From Lophius americanus (lineage: Eukaryota; Chordata; Actinopteri; Lophiiformes; Lophiidae), in the NCBI GenBank assembly GCA_037951165.1, contig JBBDHG010000187.1, forward strand, positions 2,115,501-2,179,500: a DNA stretch of 64,000 bases, written 5' to 3'. The notes beneath the pieces were generated by a model. That model was given only the letters and a program-made list of their open reading frames with translations, did not search any database and was not told the origin of the DNA. Made by a program: the position numbers and the translations under genes. The first letter of the stretch is position 1, and the number at the start of each line of letters is the position of its first letter. This document shows positions 45,611 through 57,291 of the stretch, one piece after another.

Positions 45611-45889
45611 TGCCTAGTTAAAACTCAATTCAAAATGTTTATTTATTTTGATTTAGTTTTTACATAAAATCCTTAAACCCCCACAATTGTCACACTGTTA
45701 AGAATGATAACGTTTGTGTTTCAAGCGGAGCAAAACAAGCCCATATGTCCTGAACTGGTGAAGGACTAGCTCATGGCAAACCAAAGTGGGGCTGGTACAA
45801 AAGACAAACGAAGAGGAAGAATTTGAACAACGCACACGATGTTATTGCCTTTGACTTTAAGAGCACGTGAAAGTTCCTGACGACAGAAG
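45611..45889. other. Short non-coding stretch
   Basis: AT-rich; nothing recognised. Confidence 0.4.
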
Positions 45890-46190
45890 CCGTGTTTGTG
45901 GAGCTTGCTCTGACTCAGGGCAAGCTCCGTAGCGACAGAGGGCACCTCATGACATGTATGAGAGGTGACTGGATGACAGATGCTAACGGCGGTACTTTTG
46001 TAAACACACTCATTGAAGACGATGTCAATCAACAGTCCGTATTAGAGCGCAGGCTATTAGTCGAGTCAGAAATCCTTCATCTCTCCTTCAACAGTACTTC
46101 AGCGGAACAGCTAATTGAAGCGCCGCCAGACTGAATTCACCCGCAGACAACATGACAATAACTCTGAGTTATGATAATGAGAGACATTGG
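45890..46190. promoter_or_regulatory. Candidate conserved element with a 9-bp hairpin
   Basis: GGAGCTTGC and GCAAGCTCC (45900-45928) form a short perfect hairpin. GTTGATTGACATCGTC (minus), CAATCAACAGTCCG, ATTAGTCGAGTCAG and CAGCTAATTGAAGCGCCG follow. Unique, CpG-containing DNA. An open 80-codon plus-strand frame (45892-46134) overlaps but has no support. Confidence 0.3.
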
Positions 46191-46469
46191 TGACACAAAT
46201 TTAAAATACTTTGGAGATAAAAGTTTTAACAAGAACGTAGAGAGCAACCAAGGCCAAATAGTTATCCTTTGCTTTCAAAGCCATCATCAAACACTTTGAA
46301 AACAGAATTATCTTGTAAGAGCAGCCATGTTTCTCATGAACAAGCAGCCTTTCAATTACGCTCATATTCAGTTAACCCTTTTAATGCCAAGCTCAACTGT
46401 TTGGTTGAGCGCCTTCTGAGTTGCTGTACCTAAATGAAAAATGGCTCAACATGACACTGTTGATAATAA

Positions 46470-46580
46470 TACCTAGTTGTAGCATATATATAAATACTAA
46501 AGAGTAAGGGGCCAAGGACGGAGCCCTTGGGGACACCACAGGTCAAAGGGGCCACAGAGGAGAAGGCATTTGTGCTTGTT
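46470..46580 (-). mobile_element. L2-type LINE fragment, reverse-transcriptase motif
   Basis: The minus strand reads LTCGVPKGSVLGPLLFSIY, the near-invariant (G)-V-P-Q-G-S-x-L-G-P-L-L motif (RT motif 4) of CR1/L2-clade LINEs. The frame breaks soon after and the downstream YADD catalytic motif is absent. It is an isolated scrap with no visible tail. Confidence 0.75.
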
Positions 46581-47689
46581 CATCCAGCCACATACATCCA
46601 ATCATTATGGCACACCCTGATGGTTAGCCTCTCATCTTGCTGCTTTAATATATGATTCCCTCCATTCGACTAGCTCTTTCATGCTGCTGGTTTGCACGCC
46701 CTCCACCTTCCTATCTCCACCAAGTCCTCGCAGATCCATCAGCCTCTTTCATCTGTCTCCCAATAGTCATCAGCCACCACCACCAGTTTCCAGATCCCAA
46801 AGGGGAGAGCATTTGTATGCTGGCACTGTTGACACTGTTTTATTACCGAATCGGATGGGAGTGAAAGAAATAGAATGAAAGGACAGAGATGATGTCATCT
46901 AAGACAAACATCTCATCCACGCTTCCATGCTTTTGTTTCTCTGTGTAGTTCCAATCTGAGAATCTATGCTTCATTGCGTCCCTCATTTTTGTTTCAGTGC
47001 TTCAATCGGACTGCTAGAAGAAGTGGCTTACATATTTTGCAATACAATCATGCCGGTGGTTGTGGAAAGACTTTATCTTGCTCATGTCAAAGTCATTTGA
47101 CAGTCATTACCTCTACAATTGTCATCAAGGGTTTGATTGTTAGTAGAAGGGATTCAAAACATTCATGTTAAGCTGGGTGCTCTGCTAAACCGCTGTGTTG
47201 ATGTCATCTTAGCAACCACAACCACAACCATATCTATGTGCATGCAAAACAACTGATAGCAAGAGGTTAGTGTATTCACATTTTTCTCGATTATTTTGAT
47301 TTGCCTTGCTAGATTGCACAAAGACTTTTTTTTTCACCTACAGCCGGCGGTTGGATGCATTTTTGCAGAATGTGGCATCAACAATTTTATACACTTGAAG
47401 TTCTCACTGCTGCAAATTTGAGCAATCCAACTTTGAGGAAGATTTTTATTGCTTAACTTTGCAGACCAAGCCTGTTTGAGTACTTTCTTCAACCACACAT
47501 GTAATAAATATTATTCTGATGTGTTAATAAGACCACTGCAGTCATATATTTGTTGTAATTTGTTTAAAGTCAGTCACTAGACTAGAATGACATTTTGTAT
47601 AATGCCGTCAACACGTGCAAACTCCTGCTCTCGGTAAACTGTAATCTGTCTGAGAAATGAACTGGAAGGACAGGAGACCACGTTTTCAC
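46581..47689. other. Non-coding stretch, possibly part of an old repeat
   Basis: 46650-46870 (GGTTTGCACGCCCTCCACC, CACCAAGTCCTCGCAGATCC, CATCAGCCACCACCACCAG) has the look of a dispersed repeat but I cannot name it. The remainder is unique and AT-rich. Confidence 0.3.
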
Positions 47690-48060
47690 CGGCATTTATC
47701 TGTTGGTCCATTAGCAATGTTACATAGAAACCATGGGACTAACTTTCATGAAACCTGGTAGAATGGTTTGGTAAGCGAGGAAGGAAGAAACCACAGAAAT
47801 TTGTGGATCTGGATAAGAGTGTTGAGTGAGGAATTTGGTTTCACTTTCTTTAACATTGCATCCATTAACATTTTTTACCATTTCCATCTATTACTCACTG
47901 ACAATAAGAGGCATTTTAATTAAACTTAGCAGAGGGATTGGGCAGTGAACTTTGGAGTGGATCCAGATAAACAGACAGATTCAGGAATTTGGTTCAACTT
48001 TCTTTAAACTTGCAAGAAAGGGTTTTTTTCTCTACAAGGTCTAAAGCATCTGGGGCACAA
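47690..48060 (+). repeat. Internal fragment of the ACCTCCGCC repeat superfamily
   Basis: AACTTTCATGAAACCTGGTA, GAATGGTTTGG, GTGGATCTGGATAAGAG, GAATTTGGTTTCACTTTC, TTTAACATTGC, CATTTCCATCTATTACTCA and GTGGATCCAGATAAACAG. These phrases are characteristic of the family seen at 16429-17161. No TIRs remain. Confidence 0.6.
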
Positions 48061-49169
48061 ATTAGCTCATGGTAACCTGCTAACCGGCACTGAGAGCGCA
48101 CCAACTTCTAATACAGAATGATTTCATGTTTTGCAGCTATTTCTCCCGAGGTAAAAATGTAGGTAAAAAGCTATGTATGTCCTAAAACGATCTTGTTATG
48201 CTACAAACATTACCAGAGCTCTAAATCTTGCTCTATGTATCCTGGCAAAGTCAAATCAATAATCATTTTTGGAGCAATGTCTCTCATTCATAGTGTTCGA
48301 CACATTCTTGGATTCTGTGTCGGCCAGTCGAAGGTTTAATGCGTTGCCCAAGAGCACCTTATTTGTAGTGATCAATGGACGGGGGGAGTTTCTCATTGAC
48401 TTTCCACAATCAAATTTACCCAAGCGGAGTCGATTATAGAGTGCCAGCCAGAAACAGCTTCTTGGTGCAGCAGTGCTGGCATGCAACCATGTACATTCAT
48501 ACTCAAACACTGACATTCCTGAGCCTCTGGAGGTTCCTATATCCTCTGCATGCTGAAATGGGATATGTGATCCAGTGCTTATTAAACAGAGCTTACTTGT
48601 AATTAAGCCTCCCAGATGGGTTTTGCTTGAGGTTCACTTTAAGCTTCTCTCCCCGTCTCTCTCCAGAAAAGTGATGAGTGAAGAGTAATAGGTTTCATAA
48701 TGTGTCATAGAAAAATGACTGAATGTTGAAAAACAAGACACGACCGTGAGAAACATTGGCTTAAATATTCAGGAGAACCAATTTGCATCAGTAATCAGCG
48801 TCCTGAATGTACCTCTCTGGTGGCATTAAAGGAAGAAAAAAAAAACACTTCTCACGGTATGTTTATCTCTTTATCGATACAAGTCTTTGTACAAACAGGT
48901 TTTCCGAATAAACGAGACATTACGCAATGCCAGGAATGAGACAAAAGGTATCGTTCTGAGTTATTACCCTATTTTGGTTGACTCAATCACAAAAAGTATC
49001 TGTGTGGTATTTTTGTTTCAATGAAAACAAAACTGAAAACATGTAATGAGCAGGGCAAGATGGAACAAGAACATGATGCAGCCTGTGGAGGTTCACAGCT
49101 GTGCAGGCAGCAAAGAAGCCAGGTGTCCAGCATGAGAGCCGTTCAGGGTCCTGAGGCGCGCTCCCTCTG
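48061..49169. other. Non-coding stretch, nothing recognised
   Basis: Unique sequence; overlapping frames at 48256-48602 on both strands without domains. Confidence 0.4.
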
Positions 49170-49720
49170 ATCCATGTGCAGGCCTCCAACACCTCGCTGT
49201 GGACCTGCTCTCTGCTAACGGACTTTGCAGAAACATCTGGCAGACGACAGGTCTTATTCTGCACTTTCTTTCCAATTACAATTTCTCTGCACTCCCCTAC
49301 ATTCCCATGCAGCACGCACACACACACACACACACGTTGGACACAGGGATGAAAAACATGAAAAGGACCCATTTAAAAAGGGCTAATCTGTCCGTTTTTA
49401 AGCATGAAGTTTATTTTTACAGTCTCCAGGTGGGCCAGAGTATGTGGAAGCAATCAGGAAGCAGAGAGAGAGGGAGAGAGAAATTATGCTCCCAGATTCA
49501 GATGTCACTAATCTTGGAGGATAAACTGCAGAAATGTATAAAGACCCCCATTAAAAAGAGCTCTGATGAGTCTGTGGGGGCAATGGCCTCCAAATGGATA
49601 TCAAATTTTATTATTCTTTTTTTGTTTACAACAGAGCAGGTTGTTTCGAAGAAACCGATATTCCGTTTGAGACCAGGCCACATGCCGACCATTAGCCCTC
49701 AACAGCCACTTCAAAGTTCT
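49170..49720. promoter_or_regulatory. Candidate conserved block with (CA)n
   Basis: GGACTTTGCAGAAACATCTG, CTTTCCAATTACAATTTC, CATGAAGTTTATTTTTACAG, GGGGGCAATGGCCTCC and AATGGATATCAAATTTTATT. A (CA)n tract sits at 49317-49335. The 184-codon plus frame (49199-49753) crosses the CA tract and is probably chance. Regulatory role inferred. Confidence 0.3.
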
Positions 49721-49879
49721 GTGGCATGTCACTCTCGGTGTAGAGAAATATAATTAAACTCTGATTATTTTTATGCCTTTGGTTTTAAATGGAAACAAAC
49801 TGATTTTAATGTGTTGCCTCACTCCCATGTGCTTGGAATTATCTGCTGGTGATGTGTATATATATACAATTGTGTTGTT

Positions 49880-50050
49880 GCTTATGCTTTCATATATTTT
49901 GTTGGATTGCTTGAATTCAATGGACAAACAAAATTGTCCATGGACTATTGACATTACCGCCCCACATAAGGGGGTTGTAATGGCAATATTCCATTGACAA
50001 TTTTGTCCACTGGACAATGTGGCTTAAAATATAGAAGTATTGAAAGCTCA
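49880..50050. repeat. Imperfect palindrome (foldback), core about 49918-50011
   Basis: The arm at 49918-49958 (CAATGGACAAACAAAATTGT, then CCATGGACTATTGACATTACC) is nearly complementary to 49973-50011 (GTTGTAATGGCAATATTCCA, then TTGACAATTTTGTCCACTGG), around a GCCCCACATAAGGGG loop. Weaker symmetry continues outward. It resembles a hairpin-type MITE, but no second copy is present. Confidence 0.7.
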
Positions 50051-50805
50051 AAACCAGACATTTACCCCAGAAAGTTTTACAAAATCCTACTGGGTAAATA
50101 ATAAAATATAAATTATAAAAACGAAAACGGATATTTTGATAATTTAACCAGTTTTCATGAAATTGCAGTTTATTTCAGGGAGTGTTGAATCATTTTCAAA
50201 TTTAATATTGTATCTCTTACAGCCTTTGACAAGATCGGAGTGAGATCTGATTGGTTTTTCTCTTTTCCTGAAAATATGCTCCCACCCTCAGTTTTTCAAC
50301 GGCACTTTGAGGCAAACCACAGTATAGCAGATTTTCTCTCTGCCTTACAATTTGATATCTAGATGTTCAGCAACTTCTTAAAATACCAACAGTGTGCTTC
50401 CTTTAACAATACAACTTACAGTTTTTGAATCAGGGTGTTTTGTTCAAGAGGTACACTCTGGAGTTTCTAGCTGTCTTCCTCAAGGTGAAAACATTTTCAA
50501 CTCCCAATTTTACAAAGCCGATGTTGACGGGCTGGTTGAACCTTCAATCATGGTATTCCTCTCTTCTGATTGGTTCGTTCAGGTTAAGCTATTATTGGCA
50601 GTTATAACCTGCCCTTTAAACTTTGAACACATCCAAAATACAGAAACGGAACTAGTATCATAATCGTTACTGATATTTCAATCAGGAGGGACAAGGAATG
50701 AAATTAAGTTAATGTCTATTATAACAGATCATAGGACAATAGAGTCTCTGGTGACACTGGTGGTGGTAGTGTCAGTGGTGGCGGAGGACTCACTGGAAGC
50801 TGATA
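50051..50805. other. Non-coding stretch, nothing recognised
   Basis: AT-rich unique sequence. Confidence 0.4.
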
Positions 50806-51460
50806 AGACTGATGAAATGGCGATGATGATGATGATGAAACTGCAAAGACTGGGGGACAAGGTGGAGGGGAGCATATAACACCAGCATGAGCGTACTAGA
50901 GGCCGAGATAGAGTCGTATTACAAGATGAGATGAGGCTGAGAGTGTAGGTGTGACGTTGTGCTGTTGGACGGTTGTAACCAGCTGGTATCTCAAGTTCAC
51001 AGTGACAGCCAAGACGTTATGAGTGACGACATGTGTGACAATGCAGACTGGTACCAGATATAAACTATGGACTAAATCATGCAATAGATTAGTCTTCCTG
51101 ACTTCCTCTATAGTCGCATTATTACCAATACTAATAAGAACGGGAAAACCACTAGTTATATCACTATCACTACTACTATTAATACTATTGGATTAGTATT
51201 TAGAACTTAGTTAGGTACTGCTACTTACAATTACATCTCAGTTTGGCTAGCCTCATTTGGCTGTTTTTAATGTTGGTCTTCGTCGCTGAACATATATATC
51301 ATTCTGATTCTTACACTGCTACTACTACTAATATTACTACTACTACTATTACAAAGTTTCACTGACCTACAAAGAGCAGGTAGGCTACGGACGCTGATCA
51401 TCATCAGGTACTCTAAAATCCTCTGGAGAAAAGTTCTACTTCTACTACTTATATCCTCGG
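50806..51460. repeat. Region rich in degenerate trinucleotide repeats
   Basis: (GAT)n at about 50820-50838, GGTGGTGGTAGTGTCAGTGG at about 50758, and scattered (ACT)n/(ATT)n runs at 51170-51190, 51315-51350 and 51435-51450. Confidence 0.7.
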
Positions 51461-51950
51461 TTTCAATGTCTTTGGCAGTCCATGCTGTCCAGACTGCTGA
51501 GAGCTGACTGCCATTTCTATAGGGTAGTCATGGGGGATGGGGGATAGAGGGCGCCTTTTTAGGGTGAGGAGGAAAGATATTTCTGTGGTAAAACAAAAAC
51601 GGCTTACAAAATACTGGTTTGAGCGATAATCCAGTTTTGGGTGGGGAGATAGATCCCGTTGTCATTGTTAAATGATGAATCACTGTTGTTGTATATGTTT
51701 CATGCTGTATTTATCTATGAACGTATAAACAAAAGCATTTCTAAAGATATAGAACCAATCCTGAGATGTCTGTCAGGCTTAAGCCGTGTCTGACCGAGCC
51801 AGTACCCTTCCATCACCCTGCGGATGACTCTCCTTTGCCCTCGCTATTTGACATGTTACTCCCCTGATGGATGTTTGCCATCTGGACAAGGTGTCCCTGC
51901 GCTTTCATCACGCCCTCAGCAGGCAGGCAGATAGGCCGCCGGACGAGCAT
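51461..51950. other. Non-coding stretch, nothing recognised
   Basis: Unique sequence. Confidence 0.4.
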
Positions 51951-52012
51951 CCCATGCCTTCACGCGGGAGATAAAACAACCGTCCCATGTCACCACGCAG
52001 GAGATAAAACAA
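51951..52012. repeat. Two-unit tandem duplication, period 33 bp
   Basis: CCCATGCCTTCACGCGGGAG ATAAAACAAC is repeated as CCCATGTCACCACGCAGGAG ATAAAACAA, with four substitutions. Confidence 0.85.
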
Positions 52013-52889
52013 AGCTCCTCTTCACAGATCATATATCAACATTATACCATCTGACGCCAGCGAAGCAGCAAAGCATTCTGGATAGATGACCCACCTAGAA
52101 AGATGAATTCCTCTAATCTGAGGAGCATTCACATATATTACCCAGGTAGAGATTTAAGAATGTGCGTGGGAATTTGGTTTTCAATTTGCCTGGCTAGATT
52201 TCTATCTAGCTGTTTGTTTTGAATGTATTGCATATTATAGTTGCAAACTGACAGAAAATGAAGGTAACATATTTCACATGATCTTTTCACCTTGATGAAA
52301 TCCATTAGTGTGTGCGACAGCGACATGCCACTACCTCCCCCATCCTGCTAGGACTGACGACTACCGTCCGTAGTAGCTCACCTCAGCACACTCTTCATCT
52401 GAGATTCAAAACACACCATCCTCCTGTCAAATTCTGTCCAGTCGTGCGAGTGCATATCTCTGTAAGATGGACGCTCCAGGGATTTTTCAAGAGACCTTGA
52501 TGGTCCGTGCCGAGGAGACAGATTAATAACTGCAAAGGTCTTCATCTCACTGCTCAGCTTAGGGCACCATATTTATCTTACACAATAGATTCTGAATCAT
52601 TTTCTCGCATGATTGCCAGTTGCATTGCAGTTTGATCTCCCAGCATGCAGACAAGTTTCCAATTGCAAATATTTGATATTAGAATCGATGTATCACCCCT
52701 CATATTCTCTCATACTCAACAAAACAGTTTGTGATTGTTCTCTTATCCTCTAAACATCCTCGAACCACCTGTCATCCTTCCTACCACTTAACCTAATATG
52801 GTTTCCATCTCGCTAAGATGGTTTGGATTTCTCCGTTTCTGAGATGGAATGCATTCACCTCTCTCCAAGACTGTAAGTGAACTGGATTA
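52013..52889. other. Non-coding stretch, nothing recognised
   Basis: Unique sequence with repeated AGATGG phrases at 52815-52855; no gene seen. Confidence 0.4.
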
Positions 52890-53560
52890 TGATTTTCAGA
52901 TGCATTTCAGCTTGTATCGTTTATTTGGAGAACTGGAGCACTCCGTCTCAACAATCTCCCAGTCAATTGCACTACATGCTTTAATTACTGGAGTTTGAAA
53001 TGAGGCTCCATTAAAATGAATGGCCTTCATTAAAGCGGTATTAAGGGACAGATGCCGTCGCTGGTTGGGTGAGCGAGCAGCGAGAGAGCATATGGGGGGG
53101 GGGCGCTTGACCAGACGTGCAAGTGCCTGAATAAACAGCTCAGTGGGTTTTTTCTTTCTTTCGCCCTCTTTGAGTGAAGCCCCACTGCGACCGCCATCAA
53201 GATTACAACCACCTGGCTTTATGCGCTGCTTGCCCCTTTCCCCAAACATTTTAATCATGGATGAAATTCATTTATATGTTGCGATAATTGTACCTAATTG
53301 GTTCTTTGAAGGGGACTCAGGCCAGCAGCATCTGGCTGACATATGGCTCAATACTTGAGAGAGAGACTTTGTGCCCAGCAGGAAACCGTGGACCTGATCG
53401 GCCCTCTATCGTCCATTTAGCCTGACTGAGACTGAATCCAAGCCATGCTTCCGAGGTAATGAAGCCGACCTGGAGACTGGAATGGATGAGGTGCCTAATG
53501 CTCAACATTCCGCCACATGTGTTTGAAACCCATTGAAGGTGTGTCATCACCGGAGTTAGC
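52890..53560. promoter_or_regulatory. Best candidate conserved non-coding block (homeodomain-rich)
   Basis: CATGCTTTAATTACTGGAG, GAGGCTCCATTAAAATGAAT, GGCCTTCATTAAAGCGG, TTTTAATCATGGATGAAATT, GATAATTGTACCTAATTGG and CATTTAGCCTGACTGAG. The segment is repeat-free except for a run of ten G at about 53094-53103. Overlapping open frames on both strands (52896-53358) are what a strongly constrained but non-coding block often shows. Role inferred. Confidence 0.4.
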
Positions 53561-53698
53561 TGGCAACTGTTCTTTTCTTTTGGAATTAATCAGTGTCCAC
53601 TTCCACAGCTGTGCTTCCTCTTGCTGGTTGTACTGTAAATGTCATATGGAACACAGACCTGGTGACGGTATTCACACGCTTTATTGTTGCAGTATTGA

Positions 53699-53756
53699 AC
53701 AGATACAGGCATTCTTGCGCCTGTATCTGTAAGTGTGTTCTCACAGGCACACTTAC
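53699..53756. repeat. Two adjacent, mutually exclusive hairpins
   Basis: Hairpin 1: ACAGATACAGGC (53699-53710) pairs with GCCTGTATCTGT (53719-53730), 12 bp, loop 8. Hairpin 2: GTAAGTGTG (53729-53737) pairs with CACACTTAC (53748-53756), 9 bp, loop 10. They share two bases at the junction. Confidence 0.85.
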
Positions 53757-54639
53757 TTAGAGTTCTAGGAATTACCTTCATCATGTGTGATTCCTCGCCG
53801 AACAATTTACAGCCATTGGCAACATTCATTGCCAGTGCGGGAAGTGGCGTTCCCTTTAGATGGAAACCAAGAGTCTGGAGGTCAAGGTGCTCCATGAATG
53901 TGCGATACGTGTGTCTTCCATGCAGCGAGACTGTTTACCTCCTGTTCCAAACCTGCAATTAGAGTCCGATCCTGCCTTTAGTTGTGTTTGTCAGATAAAG
54001 AACAGAGGAGCAACTGGTGGACATGCATCTGTTTACAGTGCAGCCAAATAAAATAATAGTAATCTTTTCCACACAACAGCAGGACAAAGTAAAAAGAAAT
54101 TCCCTGCTGTCTGCAGCTCTTTATCTCATAGCTCACTGCAGCTGCTTATTCTCGTTCCAGCCCTCCCCTTCAAATAATCAGTGAATAATCCAATCCTGAA
54201 AAAATGGCAAAACATGCAATTTTTAAAGCCTTTTCGATAAGAATAAAGACAATAGTAACCCCATTGAAAAATACATTACACTTCCTGGTACATCTTCACA
54301 AATAAAACACCCCTTGTTTTAGCATTCATCTGAAATAGAGTCGGTTAACATTACCCGAGACTTAAAAATGAATCATAGTGGAAGAGAACCAAAGTGTTTC
54401 TCGGTGCTGTTTCTGTTGGCGCTGCTGTCGCAAAGACAACAAACAACAAAATTGCTACATTTCTTTTCAGGAAACTACCAACCTCATGGAACAAACATGA
54501 ATTCAATTATTCACAAAGCCTAATAGAGACAAGACATCCGATAGAAATGGTGCCTGCCTGACTGAATGACCAGGCAGCACTGCTGTAAGAAAGCCTGGTG
54601 GAACAAAGAATTGCATCCGAATCATTATTTTTAAGCCAT
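53757..54639. other. Non-coding stretch, nothing recognised
   Basis: Unique sequence; frames at 53735-54051 without domains. Confidence 0.4.
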
Positions 54640-54990
54640 TACATTGTACAATTTGTATTTACTTTATGATGACAGGTCAAAGCAAAGCTTTCATCCATTT
54701 TCCATGTTTTACTGAACGTAAAATAATGGCAACCTGAGTAAACAAATGCATACAGGTTTTAAATGATCATTTATCAGGTTTTATTTTATCTATTGAACCC
54801 AAAATGTTATACCAGCTGGGTCTGTGAAAAAGTGTCGGCCACCTTACCTTACCTACCACCTTACCTGCATCGATAACTGGTTACAGCTGGGCAAGACACA
54901 CCGGTCACATCCTCAGGTCAACTGACCATTGTCAGAAGCAGGAAGTTGCCTCGTTGGTCTCACCAATAGCACACTATGCCAAATCAAATT
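54640..54990 (-). mobile_element. Tc1-like element 3' region (reverse), truncated
   Basis: The minus strand gives the same AAATAAAA...ATTTAAAACCTGTATGC...GTTTACTCAGGTTGCC 3' region seen at 36755-36830. On the plus strand, TCTGTGAAAAAGTGTCGGCC and GATAACTGGTTACAGCTGGG match the 'gtgaaaaagtaattgcccc...ataactggttgggccac' text of this fish Tc1-like group. No frame survives. Confidence 0.6.
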
Positions 54991-55290
54991 CAATTTCAGG
55001 GATAACTTTTTCACGGTCCTTTATCTTGAATAGAAACATTCTAGACTAGTATGCAGAGAATGAAGAATAAACCATGAGACTGTAATCGCTGAGATATAAC
55101 GGTAACCACTGATACAAACAATAAAAACAACTAAATAGATTTAATTCCACCACGAAATCTCCATTTTTAAACGTTCTAGTATTATTGACCCCTGACCCCT
55201 ATAGCAGCTCTCTGTAGACAGACTCAGATTGTAATGTCTGATGTTTTGGATTGGTGGTTGGGTTAGTATTTAAAGACCTGTGAATAATGC
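54991..55290. other. Non-coding spacer
   Basis: Nothing recognised. Confidence 0.4.
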
Positions 55291-55586
55291 TACGTTCACA
55301 CTGCAGGTCTTAATGCTCAATTCTGATATATTTTTGCTGAGATCCGATTTTTTTGCGTGGTTGTTCAAATTATAATATAAATGCGACCGCCATCAGACTC
55401 CAGTGTGAACATTCTTTGGAACTGAAGTGACCCGCATGTGCAGAAGAAGACATGACGTCACACGCAACACGATGTGTTGACGTCACAACGGATTTGTGCT
55501 TATCAGACTGTCGTAAAAATATCAGAAATAGGTCACATGGACGAAAAAGTCCGATTTGGGACACTTTTGCCTGCAGTGTGAACGTA
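55291..55586. mobile_element. 296-bp MITE with perfect 17-bp TIRs, carrying two CREs
   Basis: TACGTTCACACTGCAGG at 55291-55307 is exactly inverted at 55570-55586. The terminal TA on each side could be a TA target duplication (Tc1/mariner style) or part of the TIR. Two perfect CREs (TGACGTCA) lie inside at 55453-55460 and 55478-55485. No transposase frame. The ACGTTCACACTGCAG end is familiar from dispersed fish repeats. Confidence 0.8.
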
Positions 55587-57291
55587 TCCTTTACTCAATG
55601 GTCTGCCATCTTTCTTCAGATAGCTTCACCAAGTGTTTTTTTAGCCAACAATACTCATGATTTCACTATATTTTATTTAATACAACCGTGTTCTCCTCCC
55701 CCATATACCCACTGGACATAAAAAACCGTTAACATTGAACACGTGGGGTAGTAGGCTCTCAGCATGCACAGGCATACACGTACACGTGTCTTTCTTTCTC
55801 ACACACCCACTGGCATGTTGGCTGCGGAGACTATTTTGTCACAGAAACATGCACTCAAATCCGGACGAAGCCTCTCCAGTAAACACAATCTCGGCCATCC
55901 TGATACACAAACACAGGTTGCCATTGAAGACATGATTATTTTTCTCTTTCCATGCTTGAGTGATGTTACCATTCATGCTGACAGCCAGTCAGTCCGTCAG
56001 TCATCCCCCAATCCCAACCCCTGCAAACATCTCCACCTCGTCACTGAGTGTCGTTGATGCTGACATGTCACATCTGGAAGCTCTTCCCTACATGTGCTGC
56101 ATAGACATTTCTCTGCTCACTTTCCCCTTTCCCAGGAGGCCTGGTGGTGAAGCTCCTGTAATGATGTGAAAAAGGAGACTGAAATTCCCCCACAACAGCT
56201 CTGGGCTAATGAATGCATTCTGGACACATTCCCTCCTGATCTTATGGCATCGGTTTCCTCAATAGGTGGAGAATAAAGGCGGATAAAAATGGTAGCAATT
56301 TGCCCAGAGTCCTGGAGTCTTTAACACCTTGTTGTTCAGAAGGGCTGTGCGTCAGGTCAGAGGAGTGAAAGCAATTTGAAGATGGCGAGGATGGGATGGG
56401 AGGATGGGATGCTATGTGGCATGAGTTATAGCAGACTACCACATGCAAACAAGGGATGAAAACTCAAAAGTATTTAGAGGACGCTTGGAGCTCGTTGGCC
56501 GCCATACCAGAGCCCCCACTCTTGCCTCCTGGTTTATTATCACTACATGTTTGTTATGGTTTTAAAATCTCTCTTTACATGTTTTCTCCCTCTCTCTTTT
56601 ATCTTTTGGTGTTTTCGCTTTTGTATCTGTTTATTCCCTATTTCTTTTCTCTTATTTCTTGTTTCACTCCCTCCACTGACTGAAAGGTGAATTCACACAA
56701 AATATGCAAAGTCTGCATTTTACTTATATTTTATGTCTTATTCCCTTTTCTAAAAAAATTTTTCTATATAAAAAGATTACTTGAATTAACTGACATTATC
56801 CAGCCAGATATGACGTTGAAGCTTCTCTAAACACCTGCTGCTGCAATCAGGTCAGCTGTCAGCATCGAGGCGGCGATCACAGCAGGCAGGGATTCTGTCC
56901 GTAAGACAGACTGCCAGGCAGGCGAGGATCGCTGGCAGCGTGAACATCCCCAAACCGGAAGCAAGCTTATCCTCTGGAACCCCAGCACAGCCTCGGTCTT
57001 CTTCTTGTCTTCCTGGTCTCACTTTTGTTCCTCCATTTCATTTCAACCTAAATTTTTTTGGACTGACGTATTTCTTAGCGTTCCATATTTTATCGCCCCA
57101 CGGACTGTGTTTTTTTTGTTGTCCTTAAAGTATACCTTATTAAACCAATAAACGAGGCTCCTACCTCCTTTCTTATGAGGTTGGATTTTTTATTTTTAAA
57201 GACACACAGTGAAGACAGACTTTGTAGAGAGGCGGGAAACCGGCAGGCAGAGCCCACTTGGCAGCGTATTTCCAGAACTGCTGGTCTTGTA
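55587..57291. other. Long non-coding stretch, no gene seen
   Basis: Overlapping plus frames at 55735-56169 are unconvincing. 56160-56300 (CTGGGCTAATGAATGCATTC, AAAGGCGGATAAAAATGG) may be conserved. 56550-56680 is pyrimidine-rich. Confidence 0.35.

Noticed and set aside
46650..46870. Named transposon fragment
   Set aside because: The text feels familiar from fish repeats, but I could not tie it to a family or find a second copy here.
49199..49753. 184-codon open frame (+), the longest in the window
   Set aside because: It runs through a (CA)n tract and candidate conserved DNA, has no signal, domain or splice support, and overlaps minus-strand frames of similar length.
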